A stretch of DNA of 64,000 nt from Paenibacillus azoreducens (GTDB lineage: Bacteria; Bacillota; Bacilli; Paenibacillales; Paenibacillaceae), in contig NZ_AP025343.1 of NCBI RefSeq assembly GCF_021654775.1, positions 4,865,501 to 4,929,500 on the forward strand. The letters are read 5' to 3'. The notes under the pieces were generated by a model, which worked only from the letters and a program-made list of their open reading frames with translations, was not told the origin of the DNA and made no database searches. A program made the translations under genes and the position numbers. Below, piece by piece: positions 44,288-53,554 of the stretch. Position 1 is the stretch's first letter; each line of letters starts with the position of its first letter.

Positions 44288-45349
44288 TTATTCAAGCTCC
44301 AACAATTCCTGCTCTTCCTGCTGCTCGGCTTCCAGCTCGCTGGCTGTAGGAGAAGGAACTAAAGTCGTAAGATTGCTTGCTTCCCGAATCTTGTTTTCAA
44401 TCGTTTCGGAAATTTGCGTGTTTTCTTTCAAAAACTGCTTGGCATTTTCACGTCCTTGACCCAGACGCTCGCCTTCATAGGAATACCAGGCGCCACTTTT
44501 ATTGACGATATCGAGTTCAGTACCAATATCGATAATGCTGCCTTCCTTGGAAATGCCTTCTCCATACATGATATCAATTTCAGCTTGTTTGAACGGAGGA
44601 GCGACCTTGTTCTTTACAACCTTGATCCGTGTCCGGTTGCCTACCACGTCATTGCCCATCTTAATGCTTTCAACGCGGCGCACATCAAGGCGCACAGAAG
44701 AATAGAATTTCAGGGCGCGGCCGCCAGGCGTCGTTTCCGGATTGCCGAACATAACGCCCACCTTCTCGCGAAGCTGGTTGATGAAGATGGCAATTGTCTT
44801 GGATTTGGCAATGGCGCCGGACAGCTTACGCAATGCTTGAGACATCAAGCGTGCTTGAAGGCCCACGTGGGAATCACCCATTTCGCCTTCGATCTCCGCT
44901 TTAGGAACGAGCGCCGCTACTGAGTCCACAACGATAATGTCCACGGCACCGCTGCGCACAAGCGCCTCGGCGATTTCCAGCGCCTGTTCGCCTGTGTCCG
45001 GCTGTGAAAGCAGCAGTTCGTCAATATTAACGCCCAGCTTGCTGGCATAAAGCGGATCCAGCGCGTGCTCCGCATCAATAAACGCTGCTTGTCCGCCAAC
45101 TTTCTGCACTTCCGCAATGGCGTGAAGAGCCACTGTCGTTTTACCGGATGATTCCGGACCATATACTTCGATTACACGGCCTCTTGGCAGGCCGCCAATA
45201 CCTAATGCTATATCTAAAGCCAAGGAACCGCTGGGAACAACTTCCACCTGCATGTGAGTGGACTCACCCAGTTTCATGATTGAACCTTTACCGAATTGTT
45301 TCTCTATCTGACGAAGCGCGACTTCCAGCGCAGCACGACGATCTGACAA
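44288..45349 (-). CDS. recA: Recombinase RecA
   Basis: A 353-residue DNA strand-exchange ATPase central to repair and the SOS response. Walker A is GPESSGKTT, Walker B region [12 protein letters not shown], and DNA-binding loop L1/L2 segments ([35 protein letters not shown]) are intact. I chose the TTG at 45349 because the protein then begins [20 protein letters not shown] as in other Bacillales RecA, with GAAGGA 10 bases upstream; the GTG readings a few codons earlier are less suitable. The C-terminus is acidic with a Glu-rich tail, as usual. Confidence 0.97.
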   Translation of the reverse strand: MSDRRAALEVALRQIEKQFGKGSIMKLGESTHMQVEVVPSGSLALDIALGIGGLPRGRVIEVYGPESSGKTTVALHAIAEVQKVGGQAAFIDAEHALDPLYASKLGVNIDELLLSQPDTGEQALEIAEALVRSGAVDIIVVDSVAALVPKAEIEGEMGDSHVGLQARLMSQALRKLSGAIAKSKTIAIFINQLREKVGVMFGNPETTPGGRALKFYSSVRLDVRRVESIKMGNDVVGNRTRIKVVKNKVAPPFKQAEIDIMYGEGISKEGSIIDIGTELDIVNKSGAWYSYEGERLGQGRENAKQFLKENTQISETIENKIREASNLTTLVPSPTASELEAEQQEEQELLELE

Positions 45350-45399
45350 TAAACTCACATCCTTCACCGTTTATAAGAGGTTGAACTTTCATTACTAGT

Positions 45400-45451
45400 A
45401 TCATACCTTGTTTTGGAACGTTTGCCAAGCATTTTTTCGAACATACATTCG
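45400..45451 (-). promoter_or_regulatory. recA promoter with SOS (LexA) box
   Basis: On the minus strand TTGGCA (45423-45428), exactly 17 bases, TATGAT (45400-45405). Just upstream, CGAATGTATGTTCG (45438-45451) matches the Gram-positive LexA box CGAAC-N4-GTTCG with one difference. Confidence 0.7.
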
Positions 45452-45510
45452 TTTTTTTATTCCGTTCATTCTCCTCCCCCACAGGCTGCCGCAGTTCCAT
45501 GGGAAAAGAA

Positions 45511-45546
45511 AAGAACCGCAGCAAATCCAGATTTGCACGGTTCTTC
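45511..45546 (-). terminator. Terminator of cinA
   Basis: AAGAACCG pairs with CGGTTCTT with an inner GCAAAT/ATTTGC stem; TTTTCTTTTCC follows on the minus strand. Confidence 0.85.
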
Positions 45547-45614
45547 CGCATATCTATAATTATACCTTTTTCAGAGTTGCAGCACAACTTCGCCCGGGTG
45601 AAAGCCCGAAAGGC

Positions 45615-46865
45615 CTATGCGGCAAGTCTCTGCCAGAGACGGTAAAGCAGCGTTTTAACCGTCCGGATCCGGATCGCATCCCGGTTTCCGCTTAATCTAA
45701 GCTCGAACACTTCGGTTTGCTTCCCGCGTTCCGCGAGTCCGATATAAACCAGACCGACAGGCTTGCGTTCGGAATGCGCCGGACCCGCAACGCCAGTTAC
45801 GGAGAGCCCGAAATCGCTGTCCGCAATCATTCGGACGTGTTCGGCCAGAACCTCCGCCACTTCATGGCTGACAGCCCCCGGAGCCCCCTCGCCTTCAAGC
45901 AGGGCGTGAGGCACATGGAGAAGCTTTTCTTTCATTTGATTCGAATAGCATACGATACCTCCAAGGAACATCGAGGAGCTGCCGGGTATCGCCGTGATGC
46001 TTTCCATCAGCAGTCCGCCCGTGCAGCTTTCAGCCGCGCTGAGCGTCAGCCCGCGGCTTGCCATCATATCCACGATCACTTTCTCGATCGGCACATCCGT
46101 GCTGGCATACATATTTTGGGAAAGCCGCTTTTGGATTTGCTCTTCGAGCGCGTCAAGCTTTCGCATGGCTTCGGATTCGCTTTTGGCTTTCGTTGAAATG
46201 CGGACCGAAACCTCTCCTTCTTTGGCATACGGCGCGATCGTCGGGTCGTTTTGCGCCTGAATTAAATCAAGCAGCTTATCCTCCAGAAGCGATTCGCCGA
46301 TCCCCGCAAATTTCAGCATTTTGGAGTAAATCGGCAATTCGTTCGTCAAGGCATGCAGCTGCAGCCACGGTTTCGCCTGCGCTTCAAACATCGGCTTCAT
46401 TTCTTTGGGCGGCCCCGGAAGAACGATGTAAAATCTATCGTTTTGGGCAATCGCGATGCCTACCGCCAGGCCGGTTTCATTCGGAAGCGGCGTGCTTCCG
46501 TCGATGACAAGCGCTTGGCGGCGGTTGTTTTCGGTCATGACGACGCCGCGGCCCGCAAAAAACTTCTCCACTTGGTCCATAGCCTGCTGGTCAATATGCA
46601 AAGAGCGGCCCAGAACGGCCCCAAGCGCGTCTTTGGTCAGGTCATCCTGGGTTGGACCTATGCCGCCGGTCAAAAGCAATATATCCGCCCTTTGAGCCGC
46701 ATGCTCGATGGCATGCCGAAGCCGCTCCATATTATCGCCGACAACGGTTTGAAAATAAACGTCAATCCCCATGCCGGCAAGCTCCTGGGATAAATACTGC
46801 GCATTCGTGTTCAAGATTTGGCCCAGCAGCAGTTCGGTCCCCACTGCGATGATTTCCGCTTTCAT
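45615..46865 (-). CDS. cinA: CinA-like competence/damage-inducible protein
   Basis: A 416-residue, two-domain protein. The N-terminal MoaB/MogA-like domain (MKAEIIAVGTELLLGQILNTN, LLLTGGIGPTQDDLTKDAL) acts on nicotinamide or ADP-ribose-linked compounds in studied members; the C-terminal CinA domain (LTLSAAESCTGGLLMESITAIPGSS, GVAGPAHSERKPVG) is a nicotinamide mononucleotide deamidase in those that keep it. GAGGGGGAA precedes the ATG at 46865. In Bacillus it is co-transcribed with recA under competence control; here a terminator and recA's own promoter separate the two. Confidence 0.93.
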   Translation of the reverse strand: MKAEIIAVGTELLLGQILNTNAQYLSQELAGMGIDVYFQTVVGDNMERLRHAIEHAAQRADILLLTGGIGPTQDDLTKDALGAVLGRSLHIDQQAMDQVEKFFAGRGVVMTENNRRQALVIDGSTPLPNETGLAVGIAIAQNDRFYIVLPGPPKEMKPMFEAQAKPWLQLHALTNELPIYSKMLKFAGIGESLLEDKLLDLIQAQNDPTIAPYAKEGEVSVRISTKAKSESEAMRKLDALEEQIQKRLSQNMYASTDVPIEKVIVDMMASRGLTLSAAESCTGGLLMESITAIPGSSSMFLGGIVCYSNQMKEKLLHVPHALLEGEGAPGAVSHEVAEVLAEHVRMIADSDFGLSVTGVAGPAHSERKPVGLVYIGLAERGKQTEVFELRLSGNRDAIRIRTVKTLLYRLWQRLAA

Positions 46866-46970
46866 GCTGTTATTCCCCCTCAAATTAGCCCACTTTATTC
46901 GCTTTGTGTACGCGTTATATAACCTGTTTCAAACTTGGCACAGCCAAAAACACTAATAATGGAAAGAAAA

Positions 46971-46994
46971 GGCAATAGGATTAATCCTATTGCC
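46971..46994 (-). terminator. Terminator of pgsA
   Basis: A perfect 24-base palindrome (GGCAATAGGATT and complement) followed by TTTTCTTTCC on the minus strand. It starts 2 bases from the pgsA stop. Confidence 0.85.
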
Positions 46995-46996
46995 GT

Positions 46997-47584
46997 TCAT
47001 GCATTGGATAGCCGAAGCAAATGCTTGTTTTTTACGAAATAGTCGATTCCAGAGTAGATCGTTATCAAAGCGGCCGCCCATGTTGCAATCGTATCAAGCG
47101 GAAGCCCGATCAGTTCAAACGGGAAGTTGTTAAGCAGCATCAACACAATGGCGATAATTTGAACCACCGTTTTGGCTTTCCCCCATTTGCTGGCTGCTAC
47201 TACGGATCCGTCAAGAAGCGCAATTTGACGAAGCCCGGTAACCGCAAATTCGCGACTGATAATAACGACTGCGATCCAAGAATCGCATTTGCCCATCTCG
47301 ACAAGCGAAATCAGGACCGCCGCCACCAGAAGTTTATCCGCCAAGGGGTCCAGCAGCTTTCCTAAATTGGTTACCATGTTGTTCTTGCGTGCCAAATAAC
47401 CGTCTATACCGTCCGTACTGGCTGCCAAAATAAAAACGATCGCCGCAATCAGCTGGTTCAGTGGCAGCTGGTAAGAATTCCAAACCAAAGGTTCCGGATA
47501 GAAGCTAAAGTCCACCAGCAGAAACACCATCATGATTGGAATCAGACATATTCTTGCAATGGTAATACGGTTGGGCAAATTCAA
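46997..47584 (-). CDS. pgsA: CDP-diacylglycerol-glycerol-3-phosphate 3-phosphatidyltransferase
   Basis: A 195-residue integral membrane enzyme for the first committed step of phosphatidylglycerol synthesis. The CDP-alcohol phosphotransferase motif is complete (DGIDGYLARKNNMVTNLGKLLDPLADK, covering the D-x2-DG-x2-AR-x8-9-G-x3-D-x3-D pattern). Four to five hydrophobic spans surround it. The start MNLPNRITIARI is the family standard. It lies between yajQ and cinA. Confidence 0.95.
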   Translation of the reverse strand: MNLPNRITIARICLIPIMMVFLLVDFSFYPEPLVWNSYQLPLNQLIAAIVFILAASTDGIDGYLARKNNMVTNLGKLLDPLADKLLVAAVLISLVEMGKCDSWIAVVIISREFAVTGLRQIALLDGSVVAASKWGKAKTVVQIIAIVLMLLNNFPFELIGLPLDTIATWAAALITIYSGIDYFVKNKHLLRLSNA

Positions 47585-47766
47585 TGTACACCCTCCCCGG
47601 TGAAAACAAACTTGAAGTATAAAATCATATGATTAGTACATTGTATCGGAACATACATATGTAAGCAACGTTCTTCCCATACTTCTTCACAAGTATAATA
47701 TAACGTTTTATTTTCTGTCAAAAACATGCATGCAGCCGTTTCAGCGGAAAATCCCCCGGCAAAACG

Positions 47767-48258
47767 TCATTTGAAATTGGTAAATTGCAGATCAAGCGGA
47801 AGATCGGCTTTGCGCAAAAGCTGCATAACCGCCTGCAGGTCATCTTTGCTTTTGCCTACTACCCGGATTTGATCTCCTTGAATCTGGCTCTTCACCTTCA
47901 ACTTGGAATCACGGATCAGCACGTTTATTTTTTTGGCGTTATCCTGATCGATCCCCTGTTTCAGCCCAATGCGCTGGCGGACCGTTCCCATAGAGGCAGG
48001 TTCGATTTTGCCATAATCCACGTTTTTAAGCGATAAACCCCTTTTAACCATTTTGCCCTGCAGAATATCAATAACCGATTTCAGCTTGTATTCATCGTCT
48101 GAAACGATGATCAGCGCTTCCTTTTCGAGCTTCAGGCTGCTTTTGCTGCCCTTGAAGTCAAAGCGGTTAGCAATCTCCTTCTCTGCCTGATTGATCGCAT
48201 TATTCATTTCCTGCAAATCAAATTTAGAAACGATATCGAATGAGTTTTCCGAACTCAT
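47767..48258 (-). CDS. YajQ-family nucleotide-binding protein
   Basis: A 163-residue soluble protein with the YajQ pattern: [31 protein letters not shown] and, at the end, [11 protein letters not shown]. YajQ proteins have two RNP-like folds and bind nucleotides; in some Proteobacteria they sense cyclic di-GMP. The activity in Firmicutes is not established. GGAAAGGACGTGAGG precedes the ATG. Monocistronic by the look of its flanks. Confidence 0.92.
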   Translation of the reverse strand: MSSENSFDIVSKFDLQEMNNAINQAEKEIANRFDFKGSKSSLKLEKEALIIVSDDEYKLKSVIDILQGKMVKRGLSLKNVDYGKIEPASMGTVRQRIGLKQGIDQDNAKKINVLIRDSKLKVKSQIQGDQIRVVGKSKDDLQAVMQLLRKADLPLDLQFTNFK

Positions 48259-48359
48259 TGCCTCACGTCCTTTCCTTAAAAAACTTCATGTCATATTATA
48301 TGAAAATGTTGCAGACAAGTCTAATCGATTTTGCGAAGCGCGAATAAGGGCACCAAAAA

Positions 48360-48398
48360 AGACATTCCTGACCGAAGCTCGGCTTTTCAGGAATGTCT
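48360..48398 (-). terminator. Terminator of the 53-aa membrane protein gene
   Basis: AGACATTCCTGA pairs with TCAGGAATGTCT around a short loop, and TTTTTTGG follows on the minus strand. Confidence 0.85.
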
Positions 48399-48423
48399 CT
48401 TATGGGCAAATAAATTCTCCGTG

Positions 48424-48585
48424 TTATTGTTCATGTACAGGTTGTCTGAACATGTTCACAATTCCCAGTACGATACATGCCAGTCCAAAGCCCAATATTC
48501 CGTATCCCCATGGATTAGGGGTCAGATAGTACCCGAGAAGGCTGACAACGACGCCGAGACCGGTTACGATCCAGCTGATTGCCAT
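48424..48585 (-). CDS. Small two-span membrane protein, 53 aa
   Basis: The ATG at 48585 opens a frame of 53 codons: MAISWIVTGLGVVVSLLGYY, a TPNPWGYG turn, a second helix GILGFGLACIVLGIVNMF and a short polar tail ending HEQ. GAGGTG lies about 9 bases upstream and a perfect terminator follows 25 bases after the stop, which together argue for a real gene. I do not recognise a named family. Confidence 0.7.
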   Translation of the reverse strand: MAISWIVTGLGVVVSLLGYYLTPNPWGYGILGFGLACIVLGIVNMFRQPVHEQ

Positions 48586-48717
48586 CTTCCATGCACCTCA
48601 TTTCATTGAGATTCATAAGACCGAGTTGCAATAAAACTAGTCCTATTATCTCCGCAAGGCTGCAGGTTTATTCACCTTCTAACAGTCTGAACACGGCGGA
48701 TAAATGGATGGACTTTT

Positions 48718-48903
48718 TCTAACGGACACCTTTGCGGTTATTTCGCTAAAAACGGCAACTTTTAAAATGTAACGGTCACCACAGCGCTTATCTGCTCCCA
48801 AAACAACCTCAATAGGGGATTTTCCGCAAAATAGCCGCATTGTGTCCGTTAGAATTCAAAACGCTCGTTTTTACTCTCTATAACAGCCGCTGTGTCCGTT
48901 AGA
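48718..48903. repeat. Repeat cluster around TCTAACGGACAC
   Basis: TCTAACGGACAC occurs at 48718-48729 on the plus strand and twice on the minus strand (about 48842-48852 and 48892-48903), plus a diverged AACGGTCACC at 48771. The first two copies extend into an imperfect inverted repeat of some 34 bp with a shared TGCGGYTATTTYGC stretch. It fills the gap between the rodZ-like gene and the 53-aa gene; no gene is visible here. Confidence 0.65.
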
Positions 48904-49013
48904 AGCTCACATGACCTCACGGTCACCACCAACGATGAAAATGTTATGGGTTTTGTCTCAAAACGCAAAAGCACATTTTCGTATAAATTCAGACGCTCGG
49001 TGCACGGCGGAAA

Positions 49014-50090
49014 TCAGCCGTTATTGTTGGTGGAACCGTCGGTATTCGTACCGTTAGCATCGGAGCCGCCGGATGATTCTCCGCTGGTGCTCATACTGCC
49101 GGGATCGGCGAGCTTCAGTCGGATGCGGGACGTTGATTTTCCATCTTCAACCGTCTGACCGCCTACCGTAATTTTCGTGGCCGGAGAATACCCGGATTTA
49201 ATGTACAGACCTGTAGAATCAAGCGGGAAGCTTAGAGTATCGCCTTCTTTGGTGTTTCCGAAAGAAAGCTTCTCCCCATGGATATTTTCGCCTTTGTACA
49301 CTTCAAGCCAGCTTTTGCCGGTCGCTTTGATTTCCACGTTAACCGTCGTACCTTGAGGAGCGGAAACCTTAAAGATTGTATCTTTGCCTTTTTTGCCGTC
49401 CTGCTGAACCGCAACGGATTGATTGTCCGCAGGAGTGGTAGTCGTTGTGGTTGTACCGTTATCCGTCGTATTGCCGGATGTGTTATCGGTCGTTTCACTG
49501 CTCGTACCGTCTTTCGCTGGAGGAGTCGCGGTCTGATTGCCGCCTGCATTCCCTCCGGCCGTATCTTTTTGATCCGGCTTGTTGGTATTGCCTTCGGCGG
49601 TTTTGTTCGTATTATCCGTTGGCGGAGTGGTCTCAGCCGTCTTTTGCGTCGGATCCTGCTGTTTCTCGGTAACCTTCGACGAATCAACCTTTTCCGACTT
49701 CGGATGACTCGCATTGTTCGCATACAGATAAATAACCGCGATAATCAAAATCGGGAAAATCCACATGAGCGTGGTCGACAACCATTTGACATTGCGCTCC
49801 GAGGAACGCGCGCTGCTCCGTTTCTGGATAACCGGTTCCATCGTCGGTTCGGGTTCGGCCGGCGCTTCCTGCTTATGGTCTTCAAGCAGAAGATCCGGGT
49901 CCAGACCTACCGTTTCAGCATATGTTTTAATAAAAGCCCTCACATAAAAGCTCCCGGGGAGCACCTTGTAATCCCCTGCTTCGATGGCTTCCAAGTATCT
50001 TTTGCGGATTTTTGTCATTTCTTGTACGTCGTCCAGACTCATGCCCTTTTGCAGTCTGGCTTCTTTTAGCTGTTGCCCCAGTTCGGACAT
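49014..50090 (-). CDS. RodZ-like protein (helix-turn-helix, membrane span, DUF4115)
   Basis: A 358-residue membrane protein. The cytoplasmic N-terminus is an Xre-like helix-turn-helix (LGQQLKEARLQKGMSLDDVQEMTKIRKRYLEAIE), followed by one helix at about 105-125, an extracellular Thr/Asn/Lys/Gly-rich linker of about 100 residues and a C-terminal DUF4115 beta domain (FKVSAPQGTTVNVEIKATGKSWLEVY). This architecture is that of RodZ/YmfM, which links the MreB cytoskeleton to cell shape. The very low-complexity tail rich in Ser/Gly/Asn is strain-variable in such proteins. It follows ymfK, as in Bacillus. Confidence 0.88.
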   Translation of the reverse strand: MSELGQQLKEARLQKGMSLDDVQEMTKIRKRYLEAIEAGDYKVLPGSFYVRAFIKTYAETVGLDPDLLLEDHKQEAPAEPEPTMEPVIQKRSSARSSERNVKWLSTTLMWIFPILIIAVIYLYANNASHPKSEKVDSSKVTEKQQDPTQKTAETTPPTDNTNKTAEGNTNKPDQKDTAGGNAGGNQTATPPAKDGTSSETTDNTSGNTTDNGTTTTTTTPADNQSVAVQQDGKKGKDTIFKVSAPQGTTVNVEIKATGKSWLEVYKGENIHGEKLSFGNTKEGDTLSFPLDSTGLYIKSGYSPATKITVGGQTVEDGKSTSRIRLKLADPGSMSTSGESSGGSDANGTNTDGSTNNNG

Positions 50091-50117
50091 GCCATCACCT
50101 CCTCATCCAAAGTTATA

Positions 50118-50903
50118 TTATATGTCGTCATTATAAGAAGTGGTAAAATTATCATATATGATTTCTTCATTCGGGTTATTGCGGAGCTCGACTATGATGT
50201 TGAAATCATCGTACGTGTATTCCGATTCCTGCACAAATACGTCCGGATGTTCGATGACCTTCGTGCAAGGCATTCCCATAATCTCCTGAAGCAAATTATA
50301 GTGGCGCTCATTGGAGCGGATCGTGCTGACAATGCCGTCGATGATAAACACGTTGCCAGGATTCATTTCATCCTCGGAGAGCTGGCTTCTTACCGTCTGG
50401 CGAAGCAGCGTCGAAGAGACGAAAGTCCATCGTTTCATGGCGCATACGCTACCGGCAATAATGGACTCGGTTTTTCCGACCCGCGGCATTCCGCGAAGTC
50501 CGATCACCTGATTACCGCTCTTCTTAAATAATTCACCCAAAAAATCGACAAGCAATCCGAGCTCGTCTCTGGTAAAGCGGAATGTTTTGCGATCATCCGA
50601 ATCCCTGTCGATGTAGCGCCCGTGGCGAACGGCCAAAATATCGACAAGTTTAGGTTCACGCAGCGCACAAACCGTAATGTTGTCCACCTTTTTCAGCATG
50701 GCGCCCATGAGGGCGATCTTTTCGTCGTCATCCGTTTCCAGCAGCATGCCGCGCGTTTTGCCCTCGACACCGTTAATCGTTAATATGTTAACCTCCAGCA
50801 TACCAAGCAGGGAGGCAATATCCCCGAGCAGCCCCGGACGATTTTTATGTATCCGGTACTCCATATACCACTGTTTCGTTTGCTTCTTCTGATTTGCTTC
50901 CAC
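50118..50903 (-). CDS. ymfK: YmfK, DUF3388 protein
   Basis: A 261-residue cytoplasmic protein of the DUF3388 family. The first 80 residues resemble an ACT-like domain (YRIHKNRPGLLGDIASLLGMLEVNILTINGVEG), followed by a part with a P-loop-like GMPRVGKTES. Function is unknown, but the gene is conserved in this position between ymfJ and rodZ in Bacillales. TGGGGTGTCAAGGTGG precedes the ATG. Confidence 0.88.
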   Translation of the reverse strand: MEANQKKQTKQWYMEYRIHKNRPGLLGDIASLLGMLEVNILTINGVEGKTRGMLLETDDDEKIALMGAMLKKVDNITVCALREPKLVDILAVRHGRYIDRDSDDRKTFRFTRDELGLLVDFLGELFKKSGNQVIGLRGMPRVGKTESIIAGSVCAMKRWTFVSSTLLRQTVRSQLSEDEMNPGNVFIIDGIVSTIRSNERHYNLLQEIMGMPCTKVIEHPDVFVQESEYTYDDFNIIVELRNNPNEEIIYDNFTTSYNDDI

Positions 50904-51060
50904 CTTGACACCCCATCTGAGCTTTTCCCCTGCATTTCGACAAAATAAACCTGCTGCCCTTTCGGGAGAGGCTTGAATTGAAAACTGCCGTAATGTTGGG
51001 TCACGTTAATGATATATAAAATGTCGGTGAAAAACAAGTTCAATACTGTAACCATTGGAG

Positions 51061-51084
51061 AAAAGCCCCCGATTGGGGGCTTTT
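51061..51084. terminator. Terminator after ymfJ
   Basis: A perfect 10-bp stem (AAAAGCCCCC and complement) with loop GATT; usable on both strands. Confidence 0.85.
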
Positions 51085-51139
51085 TCCTGAATCATTCAGA
51101 CTTCTTGCGAATGGTTCGTTCTTCGGGAAATTGAACCGG

Positions 51140-51391
51140 CTATACGTTTTTCTTGGCCAGTTTTATCATCAGGCGGGCAATGGTGCGCCGCTCTTCCTTG
51201 TTCCCGACGTCCCATAACTCTTTAAGAGCGCGATTTGACGAGTTTTGCGGATCGACCTTGGCCTCAAGGAAATCACCGATCTCATAAGCGAGGTTCGTGA
51301 TCGTCTCTTCGCTCATCCCCATCTTTTCAGCCTGTACAACGCGTTCCCCAAGAAACTTTTTCCAGGTATCGAAATTTTTGATTACGGTCAT
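51140..51391 (-). CDS. ymfJ: YmfJ, DUF3243 protein
   Basis: An 83-residue soluble helical protein of family DUF3243 (NFDTWKKFLGERVVQAEKMGMS). Function unknown. The position after ymfI is conserved in Bacillales. GGGAGGATTC precedes the ATG. Confidence 0.88.
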   Translation of the reverse strand: MTVIKNFDTWKKFLGERVVQAEKMGMSEETITNLAYEIGDFLEAKVDPQNSSNRALKELWDVGNKEERRTIARLMIKLAKKNV

Positions 51392-51497
51392 TGATGAATC
51401 CTCCCTTGGCTATGGCGCATGAGATTAATGATCAACATCTGTAATATAACCTCAGGTGCCTAAGCCTATACAAGGCGGATTCCTCCAGCTTTAGCCT

Positions 51498-52271
51498 TCA
51501 GGTAATCCAACCGCCGTTAGGGCTGATCACCTGACCGTTGATATATCCGGATTCAGGCAGTGCCAGGAAATAGACCAGGGAGGATATCTCATCCGGGGTC
51601 GCAAGCCTTCCGGCAGGGATTTCATCTTCAAGCATCCGCTTCTCCTCCGCGTCGAGATGCTCAAGCATTTGCGTGTCCACCGCGCCCGGCGCAACCGCGT
51701 TAACCGTAACGCCCGACCGGGCCAATTCCTTGGCCAATGCTTTGGTAAATGCGTTGATGCCTCCTTTGGTCGTGGAATACAACACTTCACATGAAGCGCC
51801 GGATATTCCCCATACGGAGGAAATATTGATAATGCGGCCGTACCGCTGGGAAATCATGTGCGGCATAAACACCTGGGTGCAAAGAAACGCACCTTTGAGA
51901 TTAACGGCCATCACTTCATCCCACTGCTCCTCCGACACATCCGCGAGCATTCCGTAATGGGATATGCCGGCGTTATTGATCAGGATGTCAGGCATCAACC
52001 CATGGCTTTCCAGTTTTTCATACATACGGATAATCTGCTGTTTGTCTTTGAGATCCGCCGCAACCGTCAGCACTTTGGCGCCATGCTGCATGCAGCGGCG
52101 GGCCACGTCATTGGCAGCCTCATGCGAGAAGCCGTAATGGATAATGACATTCATCCCGGCCAATGCAAAACGCTCGGCAATCGCCGCACCGATCCCCCTG
52201 CTGGCGCCTGTAACCAAAACCGTTGTGTCGCTTAAAGCTTTTTCGAAACGTTCCTCTCCCGTTATGGTCAT
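51498..52271 (-). CDS. ymfI: SDR reductase YmfI (EF-P 5-aminopentanone reductase)
   Basis: A 257-residue short-chain dehydrogenase. Cofactor motif TGASRGIG, NNAG, and catalytic Ser (NISSVWG), Tyr and Lys (YSTTKGG) are all present; NPNGG-type end is ISPNGGWIT. In B. subtilis YmfI reduces the 5-aminopentanone group on Lys32 of elongation factor P. Identity rests on that gene context with ymfH and ymfF. Its ATG overlaps the ymfH stop by one base, so translation is coupled. Confidence 0.88.
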   Translation of the reverse strand: MTITGEERFEKALSDTTVLVTGASRGIGAAIAERFALAGMNVIIHYGFSHEAANDVARRCMQHGAKVLTVAADLKDKQQIIRMYEKLESHGLMPDILINNAGISHYGMLADVSEEQWDEVMAVNLKGAFLCTQVFMPHMISQRYGRIINISSVWGISGASCEVLYSTTKGGINAFTKALAKELARSGVTVNAVAPGAVDTQMLEHLDAEEKRMLEDEIPAGRLATPDEISSLVYFLALPESGYINGQVISPNGGWIT

Positions 52272-53551
52272 TAAGGATTCACCACAATCGATACTGCCAG
52301 TTGATTCCAATCCACATGTTCCTTAAGGCGGTCATTGACCTCCTGCAGCGTAATGGCTTCGTATACCTGAACCACGGAGAAGAAATCGCAGCCGCGGAAT
52401 TGGTAACGGGTAAACTCATGAGCGATATTTTCCGGCGAATTCAGCAGACGAAGATAACCGCCGATTTTCTTTTTACGCGCACGTTCAAAGTCATTTTCAT
52501 TAAATCCGGTTTGCAAGATCCGGTCGACTTCCTCCCGCACTCTGGCCAGCAGCTTATCGGGATCCGGCGTATCGCCGCCTGCGGCCGAAAATGCATACTG
52601 ACCCGAGCTGTTGTATTCATGGGAGAAGCTGTCAGAAATCAGATCCTCGTCATACAGCTTCTGATAAAGCTCCGTACTGGAACCAAAAAGCAGGTCCAAC
52701 ATCAATTTAGTGGTCAGATCGCGGCGCAGCAAATCGCAACCGGCGGCTCCAACCTGCTTTTCCTTAAAGCCGAACAGGCATTTTGGCATGGAAACGGCCA
52801 GCTTGGCAATGCGGCGCTTCTCGGCAACCTCCACCGGCTCGGGAGCGAAAATACGCTCGATATTCCCCTGTGGCTTATAGTTTTTGGCTGCCTGGTTAGC
52901 GCGGACCAAATCAAATACTTCTTGCGGATCAACGCCACCCACCACAAACAAGAGCATGTTGCTCGGATGGTAAAATGCGTTATAGCAGGTATAAAGCGTT
53001 TCCTTGGTAATCGTGCCGATCGACTCCACGGTGCCAGCGATATCGATATGAACCGGATGAATTTTGTACATCGCTTCAATCAAGCCGAAATAAACCCGCC
53101 AATCCGCATTATCGAGATACATATTGATCTCTTGGCCGATGATGCCCTTTTCTTTTTCTACATTCTGATCCGTAAAATAAGGATTTTGCACGAAATTGAT
53201 CAATGTTTCCAAATTCTTTTTTACATGTTCCGTAGCCGAAAACAGATAAACCGTCTGCTCAAAGCTGGTAAACGCATTGGCGGACGCTCCGTTCGAGGCA
53301 AAAGTCGCGAAAATATCGCCCTCCGGTTCTTCGAACATTTTGTGCTCAAGAAAATGGGCGATTCCGTCAGGTACGGTAATCTCTTCCTGCCCTTCGACGC
53401 GAAAATGATTATCCACCGATCCGTATTTCGTTGCAAATGTGGCATACGTCTTCTGAAACCCCGGTTTAGGCAGCACATACACATGAAGTCCGTTGTCCAT
53501 GACTTCCTTGTAAAGGGTCTCCTGCAAGTTGTCGAACTGAAGTTTTTCCAC
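52271..53551 (-). CDS. ymfH: YmfH, M16-family zinc peptidase
   Basis: A 426-residue M16 peptidase with the inverted zinc motif HFLEH (GIAHFLEHKMFE) near residue 71 and the downstream Glu within NEL-type EKEKGIIGQEINMY. It is the active half of the YmfF/YmfH pair. Starts 3 bases after the ymfF stop. M16 pairs act as heterodimers on small peptides or unfolded segments; the substrate here is not known. Confidence 0.92.
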   Translation of the reverse strand: MEKLQFDNLQETLYKEVMDNGLHVYVLPKPGFQKTYATFATKYGSVDNHFRVEGQEEITVPDGIAHFLEHKMFEEPEGDIFATFASNGASANAFTSFEQTVYLFSATEHVKKNLETLINFVQNPYFTDQNVEKEKGIIGQEINMYLDNADWRVYFGLIEAMYKIHPVHIDIAGTVESIGTITKETLYTCYNAFYHPSNMLLFVVGGVDPQEVFDLVRANQAAKNYKPQGNIERIFAPEPVEVAEKRRIAKLAVSMPKCLFGFKEKQVGAAGCDLLRRDLTTKLMLDLLFGSSTELYQKLYDEDLISDSFSHEYNSSGQYAFSAAGGDTPDPDKLLARVREEVDRILQTGFNENDFERARKKKIGGYLRLLNSPENIAHEFTRYQFRGCDFFSVVQVYEAITLQEVNDRLKEHVDWNQLAVSIVVNP

Positions 53552-53554
53552 CGG

